A stretch of DNA of 64,000 bases from Leadbetterella lacustris (GTDB lineage Bacteria; Bacteroidota; Bacteroidia; Cytophagales; Spirosomataceae), in assembly GCA_965234335.1 (NCBI GenBank), contig OZ248446.1, forward strand, positions 124,001-188,000. The letters run 5' to 3'. Position 1 is the first letter of the stretch, and each line of letters begins with the position of its first letter. The translations under genes were made by a program, and so were the position numbers. Of the stretch, positions 43,768 to 52,791 are shown in pieces. The notes under the pieces are model-generated. The model did no database searches and was not told the origin of the DNA. It saw only the letters and a list, made by a program, of their open reading frames with translations.

Positions 43768-46041
43768 CTAAAATTCTATTCTGTAATTCAACATCGGAAT
43801 TATACCCAATTGATATCTTGGAGTGATTTTTTCTAACAAAGCATCATAATATTGATAAGCCAAGTTTTTCTGTCCCGTAAAATTCTGAATATCTATAGAC
43901 ACGGTTCTGGAGAATTTATCCTTTGATTTCTTGAAATATACCCTCAAATCCGGCCTGAAATAGTCCGGATTTTTTTCAATTAATGGCTTAGAGTAGTTAT
44001 AAATCGTGGCTTTCGACGTAATCGAGGCAGCCTCAAGTATTTCATAATTTCTAAATCCACCCAACCATGCTATCCGGGTGTTCAGTCCAATAAATTTTCC
44101 GGGAGACTTTGACCATTCTTTTCCTATGGTTAGATTAATTATATGGTTTCCACTGAATCTGGTTTGATAATATTTGTTGTCAAAAGCTAAGAATTCGGCT
44201 TTGTAAAGTGTCGTGTTAATTAATGCAAATAGACCTTTGCTTAAATATTTTCTGTAGTTCAATTCTATTCCGTAGTTTCTTCCCTGGCTATTGAGGTTGC
44301 TGGTATTGGTCGAAAGTTCTACCACAGTGTTTTCATAACCATTCAAAACCGACAAATATTGATTTTTTGAAACCGGCATATTGAATAAATTCTGATAAAA
44401 AATCTCTCCGTACAGTTCTTGATTTTCAGATAGTTGATATTGATAACCGAGGTTGAAATGATGTGCACGTATCGGTTTGTAAGGCAAGGCGAAGGCATTT
44501 TGATTGGAAGATTCATAACTATGGAGGCCATAGGATGCTTTCAATTCAAATTTGCTGCTTACACCATAGGCCAAACCTAGTCTCGGCTCCAAATAGGTTT
44601 TTTGACTAAGGGTGTAATGTGGTAATACGAAACCTAAATTATAGCTTAGTCTGGTTTTTTCGCTATTGATGATGCGAAAAAAAGGTTGTACCATTAAGCC
44701 ACTTAAACTATAAAAAGAGTTTCCATTATTTTTTATATTAAATTCATTAAAGTAATGGTTGATGTTTAGACCTGTTTTTAATGCAAATCTTCGGTTTAAA
44801 TTCCCACTCAAAATACTTGAAAAACCAAGGATATTACGAGCCTGATAGCTATAGCTGATATTAAAGACAGGATTGGTCTTGTAAGCGTCTCTGAGGTTTT
44901 CAAGTCCCGAGTTGGCGATTACCGTTTTGAGATTCCAGTTTTCAGAAAGTTTTAGACTATGTTTGAGGCCCATTACGCCCATTCTACTATGGAAATCTAT
45001 GTTATTAAAGTCCTTTTCAGACTCCCAAAGGGTTTTGTCAGAATTTGGAACAAACTGGTTAGAAGAGTTACCGCCCATACCAAATAACATAAATGTGCCT
45101 AAGCGACGAGTAGGAAAATTGAAATTAAAAGCCAAATCTTGAAACTTGATACTTTCTCCACCAAAATCAACACCCATCAGACCCAATAGCCCTGTAAAAG
45201 AATATCTATAATTGAATAAGTAACTGCTTCCTTTGGCTTTATTTAGTGGCCCTTCGGATGATAAATCTATGCCGATTAGTCCAATTTGAGCAGTATGTTG
45301 AAATTTCTTATTGTTGCCAACTCTATAGGTCATGTCCATTACTCCGGCAAGTGTATTGCTGTATTCCGCAGGGAATGCTGCCGTCAGAAAATTCATGTGT
45401 CCCAGCATTTGAGCTGACAATATGTTGGTTCCGCCACCGGTTTGAGTAGGTTGGTCAGAGAAAGTACCGGCATTGCTGAGGTGGTTGGGATTTACGATCT
45501 CCACCCCTTCCAGTTTCCATTGCATACTTTCAGGTGTATTGCCTCTGATAGACATGCCGTTGGCTTGGTCGTTGGTGTTTGCTACTCCTGCAAAAGAAAA
45601 AGCCAATCGGGCTGGATCAAAAAAGGTAGCCGGAAAACGCATGATCTGCTCGAAGGTTATGGTATTCAGGCTGGTAATGGCATTAGACATGTTGGGAGTG
45701 GCGGCCGTTATAACTACTTGCTCAAGGGTTTTGCTGCTCGCTTGCATTTCCAGGTCTAGTATGATTTCTTTGGCGTTTTCAAACATTAACTCTTTCAATA
45801 TCAGTTTAGTATAGCCCACTGATGTAATTTCTATTTCATGACGGCCGAGCGGTACGTTTTCTATGGCTGCTACTCCTTGGTCGTTGGTTATTCCAGCCAA
45901 AGCGGTATTTTTAACTAGTATGGTAGCTGCCGAAATCGGAGCCTTCGTGTTTTGGTCTTTTAGATTTATTCGAATATTTTGGCCTTTTTGGGCGAAAGTT
46001 GAGAACGAAATCAGACAAACAAGCAAGTACAAATGTTTCAT
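43768..46041 (-). CDS. TonB-dependent outer-membrane receptor with carboxypeptidase-regulatory-like domain
   Basis: 757 residues. Signal peptide MKHLYLLVCLISFSTFA, carboxypeptidase-regulatory-like domain (about 22-105, NIRINLKDQNTKAPISAATI), plug domain (about 105-230, with RFPATFFDPARLAFSFAGV and GMSIRGNTPESMQWKLEGVE) and a barrel to the C-terminal YRIEF. It lacks SusC signatures and has no SusD neighbour, so it is a conventional TonB-dependent receptor, perhaps for a siderophore, metal complex or sugar. It converges with the small secreted protein gene 13 bases away, with no terminator visible between them. Confidence 0.9.
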   Translation of the reverse strand: MKHLYLLVCLISFSTFAQKGQNIRINLKDQNTKAPISAATILVKNTALAGITNDQGVAAIENVPLGRHEIEITSVGYTKLILKELMFENAKEIILDLEMQASSKTLEQVVITAATPNMSNAITSLNTITFEQIMRFPATFFDPARLAFSFAGVANTNDQANGMSIRGNTPESMQWKLEGVEIVNPNHLSNAGTFSDQPTQTGGGTNILSAQMLGHMNFLTAAFPAEYSNTLAGVMDMTYRVGNNKKFQHTAQIGLIGIDLSSEGPLNKAKGSSYLFNYRYSFTGLLGLMGVDFGGESIKFQDLAFNFNFPTRRLGTFMLFGMGGNSSNQFVPNSDKTLWESEKDFNNIDFHSRMGVMGLKHSLKLSENWNLKTVIANSGLENLRDAYKTNPVFNISYSYQARNILGFSSILSGNLNRRFALKTGLNINHYFNEFNIKNNGNSFYSLSGLMVQPFFRIINSEKTRLSYNLGFVLPHYTLSQKTYLEPRLGLAYGVSSKFELKASYGLHSYESSNQNAFALPYKPIRAHHFNLGYQYQLSENQELYGEIFYQNLFNMPVSKNQYLSVLNGYENTVVELSTNTSNLNSQGRNYGIELNYRKYLSKGLFALINTTLYKAEFLAFDNKYYQTRFSGNHIINLTIGKEWSKSPGKFIGLNTRIAWLGGFRNYEILEAASITSKATIYNYSKPLIEKNPDYFRPDLRVYFKKSKDKFSRTVSIDIQNFTGQKNLAYQYYDALLEKITPRYQLGIIPMLNYRIEF

Positions 46042-46065
46042 ATTATAGGATGAATTTTTTCATAA

Positions 46066-46073
46066 CAAATATA
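46066..46073 (-). promoter_or_regulatory. Possible -7 box for the TonB-dependent receptor
   Basis: On the minus strand TATATTTG matches TAnnTTTG, about 25 bases before the ATG at 46041. No -33 TTTG seen. Confidence 0.3.
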
Positions 46074-46200
46074 GCGTCTAAAAACTAAAAATGGTTTAAT
46101 TCTGAATAGTATAAGCTTTTTTATGGGCTCAAAATACAATTTAACGGGCATTTTTATTTTAGAAGAAAGCAAATTTGAATTCGAGTTTGGGTTTATTTTG

Positions 46201-46208
46201 TAAATTTG
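46201..46208 (+). promoter_or_regulatory. Possible -7 box for the AddA/RecB-like gene
   Basis: TAAATTTG matches TAnnTTTG, 24 bases before the ATG at 46232; a TTTG at 46174-46177 lies at a spacing of 23, slightly long. Confidence 0.35.
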
Positions 46209-46231
46209 ATTTTTCTCTAAAAAAAACATTT

Positions 46232-49200
46232 ATGTCACTGTTCAAAATTTATGGTTCTTCTGCTGGTTCTGGTAAAACATTTACCTTAACCAAGGAATAT
46301 TTGAAGATGGTTTTGACTGAAGAAGACCCTCGCTATTTTCAACGTATATTGGCTATAACCTTCACCAATGATGCTGCCAATGAGATGAAAGTGCGAATTT
46401 TAAAGGCATTGAAGGAAATATCTGAAAGTGAAGCTTCTGGTTCTTTAATTTTTAAAATAATTACCGAAGAACTTCCGACGGTTTCAGCCGAAACTTTAAA
46501 GAGTAGGGCGATGTCTATTTACAACGAAATACTCCACGAGTACAACGACTTTGCTGTTAAGACTATAGATAGCTTTGTTAATCAAATTGTTAGCTCGTTT
46601 ACCTTTGATTTAGATTTGCCGTTTAATTACGAAATCAATTTAGATCAAACGCAAATACTGGGCGAGGCCGTCGATAATCTCTTAGAGAAAATCGGTAGAA
46701 ATCAGGATTTGAGTCAGTTACTTTTAGACTTTGCGTTGAACAAAATAGAGGAAGACAAAGGCTGGAACACATTAATAGATGAAATAAAGAAATTTGGAAA
46801 GAATATTTTTGAAAGCGAAGGTTCTTATTTGATTGAGAAAAATCTGGATTTGACATTGTCGGATATCAAGAAAATGCGGGGTAAAATTATAGCTTATCAG
46901 AAGACTACACTTAGCAGGATTCAAGAGTTGGCACAATCGGCCCTTGATTTGACAGTTAGAAACGGACTTGATTTTGAAGATTTTTTATACGGCAAGAGTG
47001 GCGTTTTTGGTTTTTATGAAAAACTTGCATCATACCCTGAGGATTTGTTTTATTCAGAACTTCCTTATCCAAAATCTAGACACATTGGTGCCTTTGAGGA
47101 GGGGAAATGGTATAAAAAAGGTGCTGCAAATGGCGGTACGATAGATAATATTTCGCAGGATTTGACCAACATTGCCAACGAGGTTTTGAGTCTTAAAACC
47201 GATAAATACTATATACTCAAGGAAGTAAATAAAAACTTACTCAAAATCCCTCTTTTGGCCATGATAAAAGAGGAAATGGATATCATTAAGTCTGACCGGA
47301 ATCAGGTGTTTTTGTCTGAGTTTAATAAGAAAATTCTTGACATTGTGGTCAAAGAACCTGTACCGTTTATTTATGAACGTATTGGCGAAAAGTACGACCA
47401 TTTGCTTATAGATGAGTTTCAGGACACTTCTAATATGCAGTTTTTTAACCTTCTGCCTTTGATTGACAATGCAATATCGAAGAATAAGGCAAATCTGATT
47501 GTCGGTGACCCCAAGCAGGCCATTTATAAATGGCGAGGGGGCAATATACAGTTGATGATTGACCTCATCAATAAAAATGTAGAAGGTCTCAAGTCAAATA
47601 TTGAAAGTGGTGAAGGACAGTATTTTCAGATTGAAAATGTTTCGTTTTCGGGGACAGTAGAAAGCTTGAATATAAACTACCGAAGCAAAACCGAGATCAT
47701 AGGCTTCAATAATTCTTTTTTTGAGTCAGTAATTTCTCAAAATCAACAAGCGTTTCCGTTGGTGGCGAATGTATTTGCTGATTATTTTCAAAATCTACCG
47801 ATTGTGCCGAAACAAGGTGGTTTTGTAGGTTTGGAATTTGTTGAAAAAGGAGTGGAGTCGATTTTTGATAAAGTTCTTTTGCAAATCAATCAGATTTTGG
47901 CTGACGGTTACAAGCCAGGAGACATTGCGGTGTTGGTGCGAAAAAACGACCAAGGTTCAGAGATGGCTGATTTTCTTCAAAAGCAAGGCTTCGAAATCAA
48001 TTCGGTAGATTCCTTGAAGATTGGGAAAAATCTAGAGGTAAGCTTTCTGATTTCTGCCTTAAAGTTTTTGCACCAGCCCGATAGTACCTTTGCAAGATTT
48101 GAGTTTTTGCAGTTTTATGGCTTATTGAGTCCAAAGGTCTTAGTAGATTTAGACCTAAAGGTGGTCTGCGAAGGTCCATTGGATTTATTCTTGGAGATAT
48201 TCAAAATAGATGAAAAATCTTTGTTTGAGAAGGATTTCTATTCCGTTACGGAGTATTTGATAGAGAAGTTTGATTTACTCAAAAACCAGAATTCGTTAAG
48301 TTATATCTTTACATTTTTGGATGTGGAGCTTCAGTTTTTACATAAAAAAAGCAAGAATCTCTCTGATTTTTTGGTTTATTGGGAGCAGAAGAAGGATAAG
48401 CTATCCATTAATAACAAATCAGATGATGCCATTACCGTAACGAGTATACACAAATCCAAGGGTTTGGAATATCCGGTGGTTATTATGCCTTATTTAACTT
48501 GGGATACCAAGCCTAAGTCGGATTCAGAGCTTTGGATGGATTTAGGTGACTTGCAATATCCCGAACTACAGGCAGATGCAAAATCTCTGCAAGCTGCACC
48601 ATTTTCTTTTGGCCTCAGAAAATATGTGGGTTTCGGTCTTGAAATTCTCGAAATGCAAACCGAACTCATTTTTATAGAGAACCTCAATATGCTTTATGTG
48701 GCCTTGACTCGACCGGTGGACAGGTTGTATATTTTTTGTCATTACAAGTTAACACAAAAAGGATGGTCTTTGGATGGCCTGGGCAATGCTTTTAAGATAT
48801 TTTTAGAACAAAAAGGTATTTTTAGCGGCGGTCAATTTAGCTATAAATTTGGTGAAGAATCCATAAAAATATCCAAATCTGGTTTGAAGGAGAATGAGGA
48901 TGTTTTTGATGTATCTTTTCAGAAAATTTTTGAAAAAAACTATAATTTGAAACTCAAAACCGAAACCGACTTTAAATCTATCGAACGGGAACAGAAAATA
49001 ACACTAGGTAATCTTATTCATGCAGCTTTTGAGCTAATTAAAACGAAGGAGGATGTTCATTTTGCGATAAATAAGCTCATGTCAGACGGTTTTCTAACTG
49101 AAGATTTACGTACCTTGATAGAACAAAAAATCAAACAAGTGTTAGATAATGATGAAGTTTCCTTTCTTTTTACCGACAAGGCTCTGGTAAAAAATGAGAT

Positions 49201-49426
49201 AGAGATTTTGTCAAAAGGGAATACCGTTCAGCGGCCAGATAGGATAGTTTTTGTGCAGGACAAGGTTTTTGTGGTGGATTATAAAGCTGGTGAAAAAAGC
49301 GAGAAGCACAGAAGTCAGATTCAGACCTACGGCAAGTCATTGGTTAAGATGGGTTATAACAATATTCATTTGATCATTATTTATCTGGAGCCTTTTGAAA
49401 TTGTCAAAATTGCCTTGGTAGACTGA
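46232..49426 (+). CDS. AddA/RecB-like UvrD-family helicase with PD-(D/E)XK nuclease
   Basis: 1064 residues from ATG 46232, chosen over an open frame further upstream because it begins directly at MSLFKIYGSSAGSGKTFTL (Walker A). Superfamily 1 helicase motifs follow: AITFTNDAANEM (Ia), LLIDEFQDTS (II), VGDPKQAIYKWRGG (III), LNINYRSK (IV), TSIHKSKGLEYPVVI (V) and YVALTRPVDRLY (VI). The C-terminal part carries a RecB-type nuclease: GNLIHAAFEL, RPDRIVFVQ and VVDYKAGEKS with QIQTYGK. It therefore looks like a complete AddA, the DNA end-resection partner in recombination repair. An adjacent addB is not in the window. Confidence 0.9.
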   Translation: MSLFKIYGSSAGSGKTFTLTKEYLKMVLTEEDPRYFQRILAITFTNDAANEMKVRILKALKEISESEASGSLIFKIITEELPTVSAETLKSRAMSIYNEILHEYNDFAVKTIDSFVNQIVSSFTFDLDLPFNYEINLDQTQILGEAVDNLLEKIGRNQDLSQLLLDFALNKIEEDKGWNTLIDEIKKFGKNIFESEGSYLIEKNLDLTLSDIKKMRGKIIAYQKTTLSRIQELAQSALDLTVRNGLDFEDFLYGKSGVFGFYEKLASYPEDLFYSELPYPKSRHIGAFEEGKWYKKGAANGGTIDNISQDLTNIANEVLSLKTDKYYILKEVNKNLLKIPLLAMIKEEMDIIKSDRNQVFLSEFNKKILDIVVKEPVPFIYERIGEKYDHLLIDEFQDTSNMQFFNLLPLIDNAISKNKANLIVGDPKQAIYKWRGGNIQLMIDLINKNVEGLKSNIESGEGQYFQIENVSFSGTVESLNINYRSKTEIIGFNNSFFESVISQNQQAFPLVANVFADYFQNLPIVPKQGGFVGLEFVEKGVESIFDKVLLQINQILADGYKPGDIAVLVRKNDQGSEMADFLQKQGFEINSVDSLKIGKNLEVSFLISALKFLHQPDSTFARFEFLQFYGLLSPKVLVDLDLKVVCEGPLDLFLEIFKIDEKSLFEKDFYSVTEYLIEKFDLLKNQNSLSYIFTFLDVELQFLHKKSKNLSDFLVYWEQKKDKLSINNKSDDAITVTSIHKSKGLEYPVVIMPYLTWDTKPKSDSELWMDLGDLQYPELQADAKSLQAAPFSFGLRKYVGFGLEILEMQTELIFIENLNMLYVALTRPVDRLYIFCHYKLTQKGWSLDGLGNAFKIFLEQKGIFSGGQFSYKFGEESIKISKSGLKENEDVFDVSFQKIFEKNYNLKLKTETDFKSIEREQKITLGNLIHAAFELIKTKEDVHFAINKLMSDGFLTEDLRTLIEQKIKQVLDNDEVSFLFTDKALVKNEIEILSKGNTVQRPDRIVFVQDKVFVVDYKAGEKSEKHRSQIQTYGKSLVKMGYNNIHLIIIYLEPFEIVKIALVD

Positions 49427-49505
49427 AATTACAGAAAATGTGGTTTTTCAAAATATTGATTTAAAAACTTCGTAAATTGCAGAGAATTTACAAAATAGAT
49501 AATAA

Positions 49506-51098
49506 GTGTCATTTATTTCAGAGTTAAAAAAGAGAAGGACTTTCGCCATAATTTCTCACCCCGATGCCGGTAAAACCACTCTTACAGAGAAGCTTTTGTT
49601 GTTTGGTGGAGCTATTCAAACTGCCGGTGCTGTAAAATCTAACAAAATAAAGAAAACTGCTACTTCCGATTTCATGGAAATTGAGAAGCAAAGAGGTATA
49701 TCGGTGGCTACATCGGTTATGACCTTTGAGTATGGCGGCCGCAAGATCAATATTTTGGATACGCCTGGTCACAAAGACTTTGCTGAAGATACCTACCGTA
49801 CGCTTACTGCCGTGGATAGTGTGATATTGGTAATTGACTGCGTGAAAGGAGTGGAGGAACAGACCGAACGTCTGATGGAGGTTTGCCGAATGAGAGACAC
49901 GCCTGTGATAGTTTTTGTAAACAAAATGGACCGTGAGGGCAAAGACCCTTTCGATCTTTTGGACGAATTGGAACAAAAACTTTCAATAAAAGTACGTCCT
50001 ATTACTTGGCCTGTAAACATGGGGTCAGACTTTAAGGGGGTATATCATTTACTCGAAAATAGAATGAACTATTTCAAAGTAAATAAAACCAAGTTGGAAG
50101 ATGACGTAAAGGAAATTGCACTTGATTCTCCCGAACTAGATGTCAGTGTGGGAGCAAAGGACGCCGCTCAGCTTCGAGAAGATGTAGAAATGATTGAGAC
50201 CGTTTATGACGATTTCAAGGAGGCTGACTATTTGTCGGGAAGTATAGCTCCAGTATTTTTTGGAAGTGCAGTAAATAGCTTTGGTATAAAAGAACTTCTG
50301 GATTCTTTCTGTAATATTAGTCCTGAACCTATTTCAAGAAATACGAGTGTAAGATTGGTAGAGCCTACTGAAAACAAATTCACTGGTTTTGTGTTTAAAA
50401 TACACGCCAACATAGACCCAAGACACAGAGACAGGATTGCCTTTTTGAGAATCTGTTCTGGGAAATTTGAACGTGGGAAATTCTACAAGCACGTGAGATT
50501 GGCTAAAGATGTGAGATTCTCGAATCCCTACATGTTTATGGCAGACTCAAAGAACGTAGTGGACGAGGGATTTCCTGGTGATGTCGTCGGACTTTATGAT
50601 ACTGGGAACTTTAAGATAGGAGATACGCTTACAGAAGGTGAACTGATGTTTTTTACAGGTATTCCAAGTTTCTCACCAGAGTTATTCCGAGAGGTTATCA
50701 ATACCGATCCAATGAAATCGAAGCAGTTGGAAAAAGGTGTCTCGCAGCTGGCAGAAGAAGGGGTTGCACAGTTGTTTACGATGCAGCCAGGTAATAGAAA
50801 AATCATTGGAACGGTGGGAGAGCTTCAATTTGAGGTAATTCAGCATAGGTTATTACATGAATATGGAGCTTCTTGTCGTTTTGAGGGTAAACCTTATTCA
50901 AAGGCTTGTTGGATTACGAGCAAGGACAACGAGAAGTTAAACGAATTCATGCGTTTAAAGTCCAATTACATTGCTTTGGATAAAGACGATAATCCTGTTT
51001 TTTTGGCAGAAACAGATTGGATTTTGAGAATGAATAAAGAAAATAACCCTGAAATCGTTTTTCATACTACATCCGAGTTTATAGTCGCTAGTTCTTGA
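49506..51098 (+). CDS. prfC: Peptide chain release factor 3
   Basis: 530 residues, usual RF3 length, starting at GTG 49506 (MSFISELKKRRTFAI). GTPase motifs: G1 SHPDAGKTT, G2-region KQRGISVATSVM, G3 DTPGHKDF, G4 NKMDREGK. The C-terminal GELQFEVIQHRL segment is that of RF3 rather than EF-G or LepA. It recycles RF1 and RF2 from the terminated ribosome. Transcribed alone; preceded by a short AT-rich gap after the AddA-like gene. Confidence 0.95.
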   Translation: MSFISELKKRRTFAIISHPDAGKTTLTEKLLLFGGAIQTAGAVKSNKIKKTATSDFMEIEKQRGISVATSVMTFEYGGRKINILDTPGHKDFAEDTYRTLTAVDSVILVIDCVKGVEEQTERLMEVCRMRDTPVIVFVNKMDREGKDPFDLLDELEQKLSIKVRPITWPVNMGSDFKGVYHLLENRMNYFKVNKTKLEDDVKEIALDSPELDVSVGAKDAAQLREDVEMIETVYDDFKEADYLSGSIAPVFFGSAVNSFGIKELLDSFCNISPEPISRNTSVRLVEPTENKFTGFVFKIHANIDPRHRDRIAFLRICSGKFERGKFYKHVRLAKDVRFSNPYMFMADSKNVVDEGFPGDVVGLYDTGNFKIGDTLTEGELMFFTGIPSFSPELFREVINTDPMKSKQLEKGVSQLAEEGVAQLFTMQPGNRKIIGTVGELQFEVIQHRLLHEYGASCRFEGKPYSKACWITSKDNEKLNEFMRLKSNYIALDKDDNPVFLAETDWILRMNKENNPEIVFHTTSEFIVASS

Positions 51099-51173
51099 TA
51101 TTTTGTGATTTTTGTCATAATTTAGCGTTGATTCAGAAGTGTATTTTTGTATTTTAATTTAATATAATTGTTG

Positions 51174-51920
51174 ATGGCTATTTTAATTTTCTTTATTTCC
51201 CATTGGTATCTATCGCTTTTTGCCCAGACATTTTTCTTGCATAGGTATGCTGCTCACAAAATGTTTACAATGAGTCCTCGTATGGAGAAGCTTTTTTACT
51301 GGCTGACCTTTATTTTTCAAGGTTCTTCGTTTCTAAGTCCTTACGCTTATGGTGTCATGCACAGGTTGCACCATGCATTTGCAGATACCGAGCACGATCC
51401 CCATTCACCTAGTTTTTCTAAGAACTTGTTCGACATGATGTGGAAGACCAAGAACTATTATCAAGAAATTGTGCATAGGGTAGATACCATAGAATCAAAA
51501 TTCAAAAAGAACGTTCCTCATTGGGAGTTTATGGAAAAACTTGCCGATACTTGGGCTTCTCGCATCGGTTGGGGTATAGCTTACACTTTGTTTTATTTCT
51601 ATTTTGCGGAAAGCTATTGGGTATTTCTACTTCTGCCGATTCATTTTTTGATGGGACCTGTACATGGAGTTATTATCAATTGGTTTGCTCACAAGTATGG
51701 TTACAGAAACTATGAGGTTGACGATACCGCTAAGAATCTTTTGCCAGTTGATGTTTTGATGATGGGCGAATCCTATCATAATAATCACCACAAATTTGGT
51801 GGAAGAGCCAATTTTGGAGTAAAATGGCATGAGTTTGACCCTACCTACCCTGTCATTAAAATATTGGACAAGCTAAAACTTATTAAGCTAAAGCCTAATA
51901 ATGACCTTAATTATATGTAA
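51174..51920 (+). CDS. Acyl-CoA/fatty-acid desaturase (delta-9 type)
   Basis: 248 residues from ATG 51174; two TTG codons directly upstream are in frame and could also serve. Three His boxes of the membrane desaturases: HRYAAH (HxxxxH), HRLHH (HxxHH) and HNNHH near the C terminus. Several hydrophobic segments surround them. It introduces a double bond into fatty acyl chains, in the membrane, probably to keep fluidity at low temperature. The short length fits the bacterial SCD-like type. Closed by a good terminator. Confidence 0.93.
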   Translation: MAILIFFISHWYLSLFAQTFFLHRYAAHKMFTMSPRMEKLFYWLTFIFQGSSFLSPYAYGVMHRLHHAFADTEHDPHSPSFSKNLFDMMWKTKNYYQEIVHRVDTIESKFKKNVPHWEFMEKLADTWASRIGWGIAYTLFYFYFAESYWVFLLLPIHFLMGPVHGVIINWFAHKYGYRNYEVDDTAKNLLPVDVLMMGESYHNNHHKFGGRANFGVKWHEFDPTYPVIKILDKLKLIKLKPNNDLNYM

Positions 51921-51947
51921 AAAAAGGCCAGCTTGCTGGCTTTTTTT
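51921..51947 (+). terminator. Terminator after the desaturase gene
   Basis: GCCAG (51927-51931), loop CTTG, CTGGC (51936-51940), flanked by A and T tracts (51919-51925 and 51941-51947), directly after the stop codon. Confidence 0.85.
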
Positions 51948-51972
51948 ATTTTATAAAGTTTTATTCTTTTTG

Positions 51973-51980
51973 TAACTTTG
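51973..51980 (+). promoter_or_regulatory. Possible -7 box for the GH25/pgi unit
   Basis: TAACTTTG matches TAnnTTTG, 23 bases before the ATG at 52004. A -33 TTTG is not seen; only a T tract lies at that distance. Confidence 0.35.
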
Positions 51981-52003
51981 TTCTCAATCGAGTTTTTTTA
52001 TAA

Positions 52004-52762
52004 ATGTTCAAACTACTAAAACGTTATTGGCGATTAGGGTATATTATTACAATCACTACCTTGATTGTAATGGATCCTATGTTTGTAAGCGACGGACAGG
52101 GTTGGCGTTTTAACAAGGAATACGGTGTTGAAATACCGGTAAAGTATGAAATACATGGTATTGATATTTCCAGGCACAATGGCCTCATAGATTGGAAAAA
52201 AATTAACGAAGACCGCATCGAAAACAACCTCATCAAGTTTATAATTATCAAAGCTACTGAAGGTGGAGATTTGGTGGATTCTAACTTTGAAAGCAATTGG
52301 GCTTCTGCAAAGGATAATGGTTTTGTTAGAGGTGCTTATCATTTCTATACTCCTTACACAGACCCTAAGCTGCAAGCCTTGAATTTCATAATCAACGCCA
52401 AACACGAAAAAGGAGACTTTGTGCCTGTGCTCGATTTTGAAACCAACGGCAGGAATCCCACTGAGAGAAAGGCTTTAGCCAAGAATGTGCAAGTATGGTT
52501 GGAGATTGTAGAGAAATATGTAGGTGTAAAACCAATAATCTACACCAATAAACCCATTTTTAGAGAGCATATTGAGGGACAGCTCGACGAGTATCCTATT
52601 TGGATATCAGACTATTTCTCTGAAAACCAAAATAACTTCGATTGTAAGAATCTTATTCTCTGGCAACACTCGGCCAAAGGAAAGGTCCCTGGAATTAGTT
52701 CGGACGTTGATTTTAATGTCTTTTTGGGCACACCTCACAAATTCCAGAAGTTTATACTTTAA
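52004..52762 (+). CDS. GH25 family muramidase (lysozyme)
   Basis: 252 residues. One N-terminal membrane or uncleaved signal segment (about 10-28, YIITITTLIVM), then the GH25 domain: HGIDISRHNGLIDW (D54), FIIIKATEGG, AYHFYTPYTD, VPVLDFETNG with the catalytic pair D144 and E146, PIIYTNKP, LILWQHS and SDVDFNVF. It cuts the MurNAc-GlcNAc bond of peptidoglycan; the anchor suggests the periplasmic side of the inner membrane. Probably cotranscribed with pgi, which starts 29 bases downstream. Confidence 0.93.
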   Translation: MFKLLKRYWRLGYIITITTLIVMDPMFVSDGQGWRFNKEYGVEIPVKYEIHGIDISRHNGLIDWKKINEDRIENNLIKFIIIKATEGGDLVDSNFESNWASAKDNGFVRGAYHFYTPYTDPKLQALNFIINAKHEKGDFVPVLDFETNGRNPTERKALAKNVQVWLEIVEKYVGVKPIIYTNKPIFREHIEGQLDEYPIWISDYFSENQNNFDCKNLILWQHSAKGKVPGISSDVDFNVFLGTPHKFQKFIL

Positions 52763-52791
52763 TTTAGATATATCACCAAAGAAAATGATTT

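Noticed and set aside
43754..43768. Possible hidden terminator between the convergent secreted-protein and receptor genes
   Set aside because: The 13 bases between the stops contain no inverted repeat or T tract; the two transcripts may overlap there.
46175..46231. Upstream extension of the AddA/RecB-like protein
   Set aside because: The likely start is ATG 46232, which immediately precedes the Walker A motif; the extension shows no conserved residues and overlaps the promoter-like box.
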